Shown in pieces: positions 1 to 6,668 of a DNA stretch of 8,598 bases (position 1 is its first letter; every line of letters starts with the position of its first letter). The DNA lies in contig JAEWCI010000198.1 in assembly GCA_023390705.1 (NCBI GenBank), forward strand, positions 1 through 8,598, in the 5' to 3' direction. The notes under the pieces are model-generated. The model searched no databases, was not told the DNA's origin, and saw only the letters and a program-made list of their open reading frames with translations. Position numbers and translations under genes: made by a program. This DNA comes from Pseudomonadota bacterium (GTDB lineage: Bacteria; Pseudomonadota; Alphaproteobacteria; Acetobacterales; Acetobacteraceae).

Positions 1-944
1 CATCGGGATTCCTGCACGGGTTGCCGCTTCACCTTACCGGCGGCGCGGACGACGCCGCCGGCGTGACCGATACCACCTATGTCGGCGCGGCTTCGGAGGA
101 CCCTGGCCAGCGCACCGGCATCCAGGCGCTGGAGAACGAACCCGCGGTATCGCTCATCGCCGTGCCCGGCCGGACCTCCGTCACGGTACAGAACGCACTC
201 ATCGCCCATGCCGAGCGGATGCGCTACCGCTTCGCCGTGCTGGACACGCCGCTTGGCGTCGGTCTCTCCGGTGCCCGGTCGCACCGCCAGAACTACGACA
301 CGACGCGCGCCGCAGTCTATTACCCCGGCCTGGTCATCGCCGACCGCTTCGCACCACCCGGCGAATTGCGGGTCATCCCGAGCTCCGGCCACATGCTGGG
401 GATCATGGCGCGCACCGACACCACGAGGGGCGTGCACAAGGCCCCGGCCAACGAGGTGGTGCGCGGCATCCTGCAATTCGAAACCAAGCTCGGCAAGGGC
501 GAGCAGGACATCCTGAACCCCCTGCACGTCAACTGCTTCCGCGATTTCCGCGAGGAACTCCGCGGCCTGCGCATCTATGGCGCCCGCGTCGCCACCTCGG
601 ACCCCGAATTCAAATACATCAATGTCCGCCGCCTCCTGCTCTTCATCGAGCAGTCGCTGGATACCGGGCTGCAATGGGCGGTGTTCGAGCCCAATGACCA
701 GCCATTGTGGGACACCGTCAAGCAATCGACATCCAACTTCCTGACCACCGTCTGGCGTTCCGGCGCCCTGGCCGGGCTGAAGCAGGAAGAGGCCTTCTTC
801 GTGAACATCGGCTACAACGTCACCATGACGCAGGACGACATCGACAATGGCCGGATGATCGTCGAGATCGGCGTCGCGCCGGTCAAACCCGCGGAATTCG
901 TCATCGTCCGCATCAGCCAGAAGACCCGCGAGGCGACCGCCTGA
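1..944 (+). CDS. Contractile tail sheath protein, first copy (5'-truncated by window edge)
   Basis: The reading frame is open from the left edge (first whole codon at base 3), giving 313 visible residues; the start lies upstream. A TTG at 21 is in frame, but the residues before it read on as sheath sequence, so it is not the real start. The protein is the contractile outer sheath that shortens to drive the inner tube through a target membrane. The C-terminal sheath domain is recognisable: a SSGHMLG segment near base 380, ILNPLHVN near 510, ATSDPEFKYINVRRLL near 590-635, WAVFEPND near 676 and the closing IVEIGVAPVKPAEFVIVRI near 860-915. These match, block by block, the second sheath gene further on (SDPEWRFLTTRRI, WVVFEPNN, VDIGVAPAEPYEFILFRL), so the two are paralogues. 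This copy shows no inserted domain in its visible part. It corresponds to Afp2/3-type sheath subunits; family assignment is firm, exact subunit role is inferred. Confidence 0.93.
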   Translation, partial: SGFLHGLPLHLTGGADDAAGVTDTTYVGAASEDPGQRTGIQALENEPAVSLIAVPGRTSVTVQNALIAHAERMRYRFAVLDTPLGVGLSGARSHRQNYDTTRAAVYYPGLVIADRFAPPGELRVIPSSGHMLGIMARTDTTRGVHKAPANEVVRGILQFETKLGKGEQDILNPLHVNCFRDFREELRGLRIYGARVATSDPEFKYINVRRLLLFIEQSLDTGLQWAVFEPNDQPLWDTVKQSTSNFLTTVWRSGALAGLKQEEAFFVNIGYNVTMTQDDIDNGRMIVEIGVAPVKPAEFVIVRISQKTREATA

Positions 945-977
945 ACAGACGCAGGCTGAGAGAAGGAACCACGGGAC

Positions 978-1403
978 ATGGCACGCAACGACCCTTACGC
1001 CCAGTACAACTTCATCCTGGAGATCGAGGGCACCACGGTGGCGGGTTTCGCCGAGGTGGGCGGCCTTTCCATGGAGCAGGACATCATCGAGTATCGCGAG
1101 GGATCGGACACCGCGACGATGCGCAAGCTGCCCGGCCTGCGCAAGCACGGGAACATCTCGCTCAAGCGCGGCTACACGCAGAACCGCGAACTCTGGAACT
1201 GGCGCAAGACCACCATTGACGGCGTGACCGAACGCAAGTCGGGCGCCGTGATCCTGCGCGACGAAGCCGGCCAGCCGGCATTACGCTGGGAATTCCGCGA
1301 AGGCTGGGTGTCGAAATACGAAGGCCCCGCGCTCAAGGCCTCCGCCAATGAGGCGGCGATGGAGAGCATCGAGATCGCCGTGGAGGATGTCGCACTCGTC
1401 TGA
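978..1403 (+). CDS. Inner tube protein, gp19-like (first copy)
   Basis: A 141-residue protein of the T4 gp19 tail-tube family (Afp1/Afp5-like). It would stack as hexameric rings forming the rigid inner tube inside the sheath. Typical features are the opening DPYAQYNFILEIEG strand (residues 5-18), the AGFAEVGGLSMEQDIIEYREG segment (22-42), KLPGLRKHGNISLKRGYT (50-67), ELWNWRK (71-77) and the end motif YEGPALKASANEAAMESIEIA (114-134), all at the normal length for the family. The ATG at 978 is preceded by AGAAGGA at 961-967, ten bases upstream. It follows the first sheath gene after a 33-base gap that shows no hairpin. A GC-rich inverted repeat sits just after its stop codon. The short canonical form suggests it is the main tube subunit, with the longer paralogue at 3640 a tube-end variant; that division of labour is inference. 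Confidence 0.94.
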   Translation: MARNDPYAQYNFILEIEGTTVAGFAEVGGLSMEQDIIEYREGSDTATMRKLPGLRKHGNISLKRGYTQNRELWNWRKTTIDGVTERKSGAVILRDEAGQPALRWEFREGWVSKYEGPALKASANEAAMESIEIAVEDVALV

Positions 1404-1417
1404 CGCCTGGCCCGGCC

Positions 1418-1435
1418 TGCCGGCACATCCCGGCA
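1418..1435 (+). promoter_or_regulatory. GC-rich inverted repeat between tube and second sheath gene
   Basis: TGCCGG (1418-1423) and CCGGCA (1430-1435) are perfect reverse complements around a six-base loop, 15 bases after the tube stop codon. No T-run follows, so it is not a standard intrinsic terminator. It could protect the 3' end of the tube message or weaken read-through or translation of the next gene. GC-rich DNA makes such repeats by chance fairly often, so function is unproven. Confidence 0.25.
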
Positions 1436-1467
1436 TGGCCAGTCGCCGCATTCCTGGAGACGAAGGT

Positions 1468-3636
1468 TTGCTCACGTTGCTCACCCCAGGCCTCTATCGG
1501 CAGCCAGCCCTTCCGGTGCGGGCGATCGGCCCCCTTGCGCGTGGAGACGTGGCGATCTTCCTCGGCTATGCCGTACGTGGCCCGGTCGGCGTGCCGGTGC
1601 GCATCGAGAGCCCGGCGCTGTTCGAAACCCTTTTCGGCCCGCGCCCGACCGAGGGTTTCCTCTGGCCTGCCGTCATGGGCTTCTTCGAAACCGGCGGCAC
1701 CGCTGCCTATGTGCTGCGCATTGCCGATGCCAGCGCCACGGCCGCCAGCGTGGCGATGGGCCTCTGGTCGGCTCGCGCCTCCTTTCCCTGGCCGATGATC
1801 GATCCCCGTCGCCTGGGCTCCGGCAACCAGGTAGCGGCCGCCTCATGGGTGCAGATCATCGAGGCCCAGCTTCGCGAGCGCGGCGCCCGCAGCGACGACC
1901 CCGGCACCTGGGGCAACGGCCTGAGCATCGAGATCCGCCGCAGCGGCCGCGCCCTGACCGAGACAATCCCGCAGGACGGAAGCGATCCCTTTGCGCTGTC
2001 ACTCGCCTCGCTGGCCGGCATCGAGGCGGCGAGCGTGCTGGAACTGACCCAGCTCGATGCCGAACGCAATCCGGTGACCGTGCGGCTGCAGGCGAGCGAA
2101 GTGGACACGGCGCGGAGCCTCATCCGTCTCCGCCGCAGTCCCGTCGCGCTCGGGCTCGATCCCACCCGCGTCATCCGGGTCGCCTCCGTGGAATTCCGTC
2201 TCGACCTGCGCCTCGACGGGCGGTTGCAGCAGAGCTTCGATGGTCTTGCCCCCGATCCTCGCCACAGCCGCTCCCTTGCAGCGATCGTGCAGCGTGAGTC
2301 CCGTTCGCTGCATCTCGTCCCGCCGGTCGCCTCCGATTGGACCGATCCGGCCGTCTGGCCACCCGAAGGCAATCACCTGCTGCGCGGCGGCAGCAATGGG
2401 CTGACCGGGATCGCCGCGGCCACCTGGCTTGCTGCGCTGCCCGCCATCGCCCGGCTTTCCGAAGCCACGATGATCGCCGCCCCCGATCTGGTGTTGCAAG
2501 GCACCATGACCATGGTGGATGAGGGGCCAATCCCGGAAAGGCGCGATTGCACCGACCTCTCGATCCCGCCCGAGGGACGGCTCGCCGGCCGTGTGACGAC
2601 GGGCGATCAACCCGGCACGCCTGGCAGCGGCACGCCGGTTTCGGGCGCTGCCGTCGACGTGACCGGCGCCGGCGGGCAGGCGACCACGGATGCCGAGGGC
2701 GGCTTCGCGGTCAGTGGGATCGCGCTCGGCCTGGTCGCGCTGCGCATCACCAAGCCGGGCTTCGAGCCCCTTGAGGTGCTCGTGCAGTCGAGCGCCTTCG
2801 ATCTGCCGCCGCAGCCCTTCGAATTGCAGCCGCAGGGCCGGGCACGGGCGCTGACCGAAAGCGAGGTGCTCGAAGTGACGCAGGCCCTGGCCGAGCCGGC
2901 GCTGGTCGGCCCCTACAAGATCGCCATCACTGATCCGCCCAGGCCGGAACTCCGCCTGGACGAGCTCAGGAGCTGGCGCAGCCGGCTTGGCGACACGGCG
3001 CGCCTGGGCCTGTTCGGCCCCTGGCTGCGCATCGTCGGCCCGTCAGGGGCCGAGGCGGCGCTGGTCTCCGTCCCACCCTGCGGCCATGTCTGCGGCGCCT
3101 TCGCCGCCGCGGAGCACGAAGGCGGCATCCACCGCAGCGGCGCCAACCGGCCGCTGCGCTTCGTGGAGGGGCTTGCGCTCAGCATCGACGAGGCCGAGCA
3201 GGGCATGCTCAATCCCGCCGGCATCAACGCGATCCGCGCCTTCCCCGGCCGCGGCATCCGCATCAACGGCTCGCGCACCCTGTCCTCGGATCCCGAATGG
3301 CGGTTCCTGACCACGCGGCGCATCGTGGATGCCATCGAGAAGACGCTTGAGTCGAGCCTGGCCTGGGTGGTCTTCGAACCCAACAACCTCCTCACCCGCC
3401 ATGCCGTGACGGTGACGGTCGGGAGCTTCCTCAACCGGCTCTGGCGTGACGGCGTGCTGGCCGGCACCAGGCCGGAAGCCGCCTACACCGTGAAATGCGA
3501 CAGCGACAACAACAGCGAGGCCGACCAGGCCGCCGGGCGGCTCACCGTCGATATCGGCGTCGCCCCGGCCGAGCCCTACGAATTCATCCTGTTCCGCCTT
3601 GGCCATGCGCAGGATGCGCTGAAGGTAACGGAGTGA
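1468..3636 (+). CDS. Contractile sheath protein, second copy, with inserted carboxypeptidase-regulatory-like domain
   Basis: From the chosen start this is a 722-residue sheath subunit, far above the usual 350-500. The N-terminal part (residues 1-90) has TPGLY (6-10, the SPGVY-type sheath opening), FLGYAVRGPVGVPVRI (31-46) and a following LFETLFGP. The middle (about 90-360) is sheath core. Residues about 368-456 form an Ig-like carboxypeptidase-regulatory-type domain: GRLAGRV, a Gly/Pro/Ser/Thr loop, TTDAEGGFAVSGI (406-418) and LRITKPGFEPLEVLV. The C-terminal sheath domain (about 505-715) then resumes with LFGPWLRI, MLNPAGINAIR, SSDPEWRFLTTRRI, WVVFEPNN and DIGVAPAEPYEFILFRL. Start choice: the frame is open back to 1348 (ATGs at 1348, 1387, 1435), but those codons overlap the tube gene or lack a spaced ribosome site and encode no sheath-like residues; TTG 1468 has GGAGA at 1456-1460. 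The family is firm, the start moderately so. It resembles Afp4-type large sheath variants in position. Confidence 0.9.
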   Translation: MLTLLTPGLYRQPALPVRAIGPLARGDVAIFLGYAVRGPVGVPVRIESPALFETLFGPRPTEGFLWPAVMGFFETGGTAAYVLRIADASATAASVAMGLWSARASFPWPMIDPRRLGSGNQVAAASWVQIIEAQLRERGARSDDPGTWGNGLSIEIRRSGRALTETIPQDGSDPFALSLASLAGIEAASVLELTQLDAERNPVTVRLQASEVDTARSLIRLRRSPVALGLDPTRVIRVASVEFRLDLRLDGRLQQSFDGLAPDPRHSRSLAAIVQRESRSLHLVPPVASDWTDPAVWPPEGNHLLRGGSNGLTGIAAATWLAALPAIARLSEATMIAAPDLVLQGTMTMVDEGPIPERRDCTDLSIPPEGRLAGRVTTGDQPGTPGSGTPVSGAAVDVTGAGGQATTDAEGGFAVSGIALGLVALRITKPGFEPLEVLVQSSAFDLPPQPFELQPQGRARALTESEVLEVTQALAEPALVGPYKIAITDPPRPELRLDELRSWRSRLGDTARLGLFGPWLRIVGPSGAEAALVSVPPCGHVCGAFAAAEHEGGIHRSGANRPLRFVEGLALSIDEAEQGMLNPAGINAIRAFPGRGIRINGSRTLSSDPEWRFLTTRRIVDAIEKTLESSLAWVVFEPNNLLTRHAVTVTVGSFLNRLWRDGVLAGTRPEAAYTVKCDSDNNSEADQAAGRLTVDIGVAPAEPYEFILFRLGHAQDALKVTE
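2569..2838 (+). other. Inserted Ig-like (carboxypeptidase regulatory-like) domain within sheath
   Basis: This stretch encodes residues about 368-456 of the second sheath protein. The pattern is a beta-strand (GRLAGRV), a flexible Gly/Pro/Ser/Thr loop, G-A-A-V-D-V-T, then T-T-D-A-E-G-G-F (406-413) and a closing strand pair ending K-P-G-F-E-P, the usual order of the carboxypeptidase regulatory-like fold. It separates the sheath core from the conserved C-terminal sheath domain, so it probably projects from the particle surface as decoration or a binding surface. The boundaries are estimated by eye. Confidence 0.75.
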
Positions 3637-3639
3637 TCC

Positions 3640-4149
3640 ATGCTGGGCCCCCTGCCTGCCTTCAACTTCTACATCGCGCTCATCGAGGATTCGAATCCCT
3701 TCCTCGAAGCCGCCGCCGTCGCCTCGGCCTTCCTGCTCGGCGGCTTTTCCGAATGCACCGGGCTTGAGAGCGAGATCAAGGTCGAGGAAGTGCTCGCGGG
3801 CGGCCAGAACGACCGGGTCTTCCGCTTCCCCGGCCGCGCCGGCTTCCCGTCCATCGTGCTCTCGCGCGGCGTCGGCTTCGGCGAGGATCTCTATCTCTGG
3901 CACGAGGAATTCCTGAAGGGCGAGGGCAAGCGCCGCAACGGCCTGATCTTCCTGGCGAACGAGACGCGCATCCCGATCAAGTGCTGGACCTTCGAGCGTG
4001 GCATCCCGGTGAAATGGTCCGGGCCGGCGCTGAACGCCGGCACCTCGGCCACCGCGATCGAGCGGCTGGAGATCGCGCATGAGAAGCTGACGCTGACCAT
4101 GTCCCCCGGCAAGCTTCTGGACAGCGCCCTTGGCGCGGTGGGGTTGTGA
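3640..4149 (+). CDS. Inner tube protein, gp19-like (second, longer copy)
   Basis: A 169-residue member of the gp19 tube family, 28 residues longer than the copy at 978. Shared landmarks are FNFYIALIED (8-17), LLGGFSECTGLESEIKVEEVLAGG (32-55), FRFPGRAGFPSIVLSRG (61-77), DLYLWHEEF (83-91) and VKWSGPALNAGTSATAIERLEIAHEKL (124-150). The extra length comes from an insert near residues 19-33 and an extended C-terminus (MSPGKLLDSALGAVGL). The ATG has CGGAG at 3629-3633, six bases upstream, and follows the sheath stop by three bases. Placed just before the LysM adaptor, it matches Afp5/Pvc5, the tube ring that caps the hub and starts tube growth on the baseplate. The family call is strong; the initiator-ring role rests on gene order. 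Confidence 0.92.
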   Translation: MLGPLPAFNFYIALIEDSNPFLEAAAVASAFLLGGFSECTGLESEIKVEEVLAGGQNDRVFRFPGRAGFPSIVLSRGVGFGEDLYLWHEEFLKGEGKRRNGLIFLANETRIPIKCWTFERGIPVKWSGPALNAGTSATAIERLEIAHEKLTLTMSPGKLLDSALGAVGL

Positions 4150-4150
4150 C

Positions 4151-4330
4151 ATGGACGTGCAGATCAACGAGGTCTCGACGGATCTCAACGTGACCGACGC
4201 CGATGCCCTGCTCAACCCCCGGGTCATGGCGCGCATCGTGGCCGAAGTGAAGCGGCAGCTTGAGGAGGAGGAACGCCTCCGCGCGCAGCGCAGCGCCGAC
4301 CGCTCGGCCAATCTGCGGACGAGGCGCTAG
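4151..4330 (+). CDS. Small DUF5908-like eCIS protein
   Basis: A 59-residue protein beginning MDVQINEVSTDLNVTDADALLNP, followed by a charged helix (about 28-50) rich in Glu and Arg (VAEVKRQLEEEERLRAQR) and a basic tail. A short beta-like start followed by a polar helix, together with its place between the second tube gene and the LysM gene, fits the small DUF5908-type proteins found at this point in many eCIS loci (Afp6 position). The exact function of that family is not known to me. The ATG at 4151 lies two bases after the tube stop, with GTGGGG at 4138-4143 as a possible ribosome site; a TTG at 4130 would overlap the tube gene and is less likely. Its stop directly abuts the next ATG, which suggests translational coupling. 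The family label rests on size, composition and position. Confidence 0.65.
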   Translation: MDVQINEVSTDLNVTDADALLNPRVMARIVAEVKRQLEEEERLRAQRSADRSANLRTRR

Positions 4331-5017
4331 ATGGTCGAGCTGACCTTCCAGAAGGTGGATGTGCGCGGCCAGGCCATCGATGCCCCGATGACGGTGAAAT
4401 ACGCGCCGGCCGAGCTGACCTTCGCCAAGGGGGCGCAGTATGCCGAGGTCGCCATCCCCGGGCTCGAACTGCCGGTGCTGCAATTCGTGCGCGGCGAGGC
4501 GACGACGCTTTCCATGGACCTCTTCTTCGACTCCACCGAAGGCGGGACCGGCGCCACCGCCCAGCCGGTGACGGCGGAGGTGGAGAAATTCCACAAGCTC
4601 GTTTCCATCAAGGGCAGCCTTCATCACCCTCCGCTGGTGCAGGTGACCTGGGGCGACGATTTCCCTGGCGCGAGCTTCGGGGAGACTGATCAGGCCGGGC
4701 AGACCTTCACCGCCGCCGTGCTCTCCGTCTCCCGCCGCTTCACCCTGTTCAACCCGGATGGCAAGCCGCTGCGCGCCATCGTCTCGGTCTCGCTCAAGCA
4801 GTATGCAACCGTCGCCCAGCAGGTGACGGCGATAAACTACCAGTCCTCCGACCATACGCGCCTGCATGTGGTGCGGGAGGGCGAATCCCTGCCGCTGATC
4901 GCCTATGACGCCTATGGCGATGCCCGGCTGTGGCGAGTCATCGCCGCCCATAACCGGATTGTCGAGGTCCGGCACCTGGCCCCCGGCACCCCGCTCGAAT
5001 TGCCGCCACGGGCCTGA
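4331..5017 (+). CDS. LysM-domain tube-baseplate adaptor (Afp7-like)
   Basis: A 228-residue protein. Residues 1-165 form the adaptor domain typical of eCIS and of gp53-like phage proteins: LTFQKVDVRG near the start, a FFDSTEGG segment (66-72), VEKFHKLVSIKGSLHHPPLVQVTWGD (84-109) and a strand-rich run ending RFTLFNPDGKPLRAIVSVSLKQY (136-158). Residues about 177-225 are a LysM module (RLHVVREGESLPLIAYDAYGDARLWRVIAAHNRI, then LAPGTPLELPP). In phage and eCIS assemblies this protein sits between the tube and the hub; here the LysM is likely a structural clamp rather than a cell-wall binder in solution. The ATG directly follows the previous stop, with GAGG at 4321-4324. The match to Afp7/Pvc7 is strong in order, length and motifs. 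Confidence 0.93.
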   Translation: MVELTFQKVDVRGQAIDAPMTVKYAPAELTFAKGAQYAEVAIPGLELPVLQFVRGEATTLSMDLFFDSTEGGTGATAQPVTAEVEKFHKLVSIKGSLHHPPLVQVTWGDDFPGASFGETDQAGQTFTAAVLSVSRRFTLFNPDGKPLRAIVSVSLKQYATVAQQVTAINYQSSDHTRLHVVREGESLPLIAYDAYGDARLWRVIAAHNRIVEVRHLAPGTPLELPPRA

Positions 5018-5020
5018 ACC

Positions 5021-6199
5021 ATGGCAGCAGAAAGCTTCCATGCCGACAGGTCCTTCTTCGCCCCGGCCTTCCGCATCAAGCTCAACGGCCAGGATACCGG
5101 GCGCGAGGTGATCGCCGATGTGCTGGAACTGTCCTTCACCGACGACCTGGAGAACATCGACAGCTTCGAATTCGTGCTCAACGACTGGGACCCGGTGCGT
5201 CTCCGGCCGAAATTCTCCTCCCCCTGGGACGAGAGCGGCCGGCTCCTGACCCTCTCCCCGGGCGGCCTGCCCGTGCCGGTCTTCGAGCCCGGCGCCGGGG
5301 TCAGCCTCTTCATGGGCTATGCGGAGGAAGGCGACCTGCCCTTCATCATGGACGGCGAAGTGGTTTCGCTCTCTCCGTCCTTTCCCGCCTCGGGCGCACC
5401 GACCTGCCGCGTGCGCGCGCTCGATGCCTTCCAGCGCGGACTGCAGAAGATCCATGTGGAAGGCAACTACTCCGGCACCGCCAAGGCCATCGTGGACCAG
5501 CTCTGCCGGGAGAACGACGTGACGGTGCAATGGTCGAATGTCGAGGAGGAGGGCGCCGAGGAAGAGGATGTGGATATCGAGGGCATTCTCTACGAGGAGA
5601 TCCAGAAGCGTGCTGAGGGCTACGGGCTTTCGATGATGACGATTCCGGCTTCCGGGGAAGACAGCAAGCCGACGCTCTTCCTTTCCGCGCCCTCCGAGGA
5701 CACCAGCCCGCCGGTGGCGGATTTCGTCTGGGGCCGCACCCTCATCAGCTTCACGCCGGTCCTTTCGGCCAAGGGCCAGGTCGCGGAAGTGGTGGTGCGC
5801 TGGGGCGACCCGGACGCCGATGGCGGCGGGCGGATCGAGGTGACGAAAACCTGGTCGGATATCGGCCTGTCGCCTTCCGCGCTTGGCCCTGCCGGCCAGG
5901 CCGATATCGACACCGCCGTGCGCGGCCTGCGCGAGGTCATCAAGCCCGAGAACATCCGCACCAAGGCCGATGCCAGCCGTGCGGCGCTCGCGCATCTGCG
6001 GGCGCTGGCGGCCACGCTGATCACCGGCAGCGGCAGCTCGATCGGCCTGCCGACGCTGCGCGCCGGCAAGACGGTGACGCTCAGCGGCCTCGGCGCCCGC
6101 TTCGACGGCACCTGGCGGCTGACCCAGACCACCCATGCCATCGGCGGCGGCGGCTACACGACCAACTTCCAGGCCCGCAAGGAGGTGTTGAATGGCTGA
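5021..6199 (+). CDS. Phage late control gene D-like hub protein (gp27-like)
   Basis: A 392-residue protein of the gpD/gp27 family that forms the trimeric hub at the tube tip, to which the spike attaches. Landmarks are FRIKLNGQDTGREVIADVLELSFTDDLENIDSFEFVLNDWD near the N-terminus, a VFEPGAGVSLFMGYAEEG segment, GEVVSLSPSFPASGAPTCRVRALDAFQRGLQK and a C-terminal GKTVTLSGLGARFDGTWRLTQTTHAIGGGGYTTNFQARKE typical of gpD ends. Residues 175-187 are strongly acidic (nine of thirteen are Asp or Glu), lying where gpD proteins normally carry an 'EWEFLQRRAEE'-type helix. In Afp8 and VgrG proteins the hub and spike are one chain; here the spike is the next gene. The start at 5021 is three bases after the LysM stop and has no clear ribosome site, suggesting coupled translation. 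The 3' end overlaps the spike gene by eight bases. Confidence 0.9.
   Translation: MAAESFHADRSFFAPAFRIKLNGQDTGREVIADVLELSFTDDLENIDSFEFVLNDWDPVRLRPKFSSPWDESGRLLTLSPGGLPVPVFEPGAGVSLFMGYAEEGDLPFIMDGEVVSLSPSFPASGAPTCRVRALDAFQRGLQKIHVEGNYSGTAKAIVDQLCRENDVTVQWSNVEEEGAEEEDVDIEGILYEEIQKRAEGYGLSMMTIPASGEDSKPTLFLSAPSEDTSPPVADFVWGRTLISFTPVLSAKGQVAEVVVRWGDPDADGGGRIEVTKTWSDIGLSPSALGPAGQADIDTAVRGLREVIKPENIRTKADASRAALAHLRALAATLITGSGSSIGLPTLRAGKTVTLSGLGARFDGTWRLTQTTHAIGGGGYTTNFQARKEVLNG
6179..6187 (+). promoter_or_regulatory. Near-perfect Shine-Dalgarno for the spike gene, inside the hub gene
   Basis: AAGGAGGTG lies five bases before the spike ATG at 6192, wholly within the hub gene's last codons. It is the strongest ribosome binding site in the window and sets the spike start. 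It probably lets ribosomes load on the spike independently as well as by coupling from the hub. Confidence 0.7.
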
Positions 6200-6668
6200 C
6201 GCAATCAGCACGCTCTACCTCGGCCGGGTGACAGACAACGAGGACCCCGAGGCGCGCGGCCGCGTGAAATGCCAGCGCCTCGACCGCCCCGACGGCGTGG
6301 TGACGAAATGGGCGCGGGTGATGATGCCCTTCGGCGGCAACGCCACCGGATTCATGATGCTCCCCGAGACCGGGGACCTCGCCGTCCTTGCCTATTTCGC
6401 GGAAGAACCCGTCGTGCTCGGCTTCATCTATGGCGGGCAGGATGAAACCGCCTCGGAGAAGGTCGGCCAGCGCCGGATCAAGTCCAAGGACGGGCACATG
6501 ATCACCTTCTTCGATGGCGATGACAGCGGCATCACCATCGAGGACGCATCCGGTAACCGCATCGAGATGAAGTCGGATGGCATCACCATCAAGACCTCCG
6601 GTTCGCTGACGCTGGAGGCCTCGGGCACCACCACGGTCAAGGGCGCCACGGTGGAGCTCAACCCATGA
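6192..6668 (+). CDS. Baseplate spike protein, gpV/gp5 OB-fold type
   Basis: A 158-residue protein of the phage baseplate assembly V family. Residues about 7-80 form the OB-fold: LYLGRVTDNEDPEARGRVKCQRL (8-30), KWARVMMPFGGNATGFMMLPETGDLAVLAYF (39-69) and PVVLGFIYGG (73-82), the usual order of these spike heads. After RRIKSKDGHMITFFDG (94-109) come short strand repeats, SGITIEDASGNRIEMKSDGITIKTSGSLTLEASGTTTVKGATVEL, typical of the triangular beta-helix needle. The needle is short, which leaves the piercing tip to the PAAR-like protein. As a trimer it would sit under the gpD hub. The protein lacks the lysozyme domain of T4 gp5. The start is fixed by a strong ribosome site, and its stop overlaps the next ATG (ATGA, 6665-6668). 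Confidence 0.93.
   Translation: MADAISTLYLGRVTDNEDPEARGRVKCQRLDRPDGVVTKWARVMMPFGGNATGFMMLPETGDLAVLAYFAEEPVVLGFIYGGQDETASEKVGQRRIKSKDGHMITFFDGDDSGITIEDASGNRIEMKSDGITIKTSGSLTLEASGTTTVKGATVELNP

Noticed and set aside
1418..1435. Intrinsic terminator after the first tube gene
   Set aside because: The stem is only six pairs and no T-run follows; the same-strand operon continues directly.
1348..1467. Upstream extension of the second sheath protein to ATG 1348, 1387 or 1435
   Set aside because: The added residues are not sheath-like, partly overlap the tube gene, and lack a properly spaced ribosome site; the sheath opening TPGLY begins right after TTG 1468.
4130..4150. Longer start (TTG 4130) for the small DUF5908-like gene
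   Set aside because: It would overlap the tube gene's last codons; the ATG at 4151 sits two bases after the tube stop and gives the size typical of the family.
3043..4311. A 422-codon open frame on the minus strand, opposite the sheath C-terminus and second tube
   Set aside because: Same cause: it mirrors real sheath and tube genes, has no family likeness, and would break the one-strand operon.
3977..6211. A 744-codon open frame on the minus strand, opposite the second tube, LysM and hub genes
   Set aside because: It runs antisense to four well-recognised eCIS genes. Its protein is rich in Ala, Gly, Arg and His with no recognisable domain, as expected from the mirrored codon pattern of GC-rich genes.
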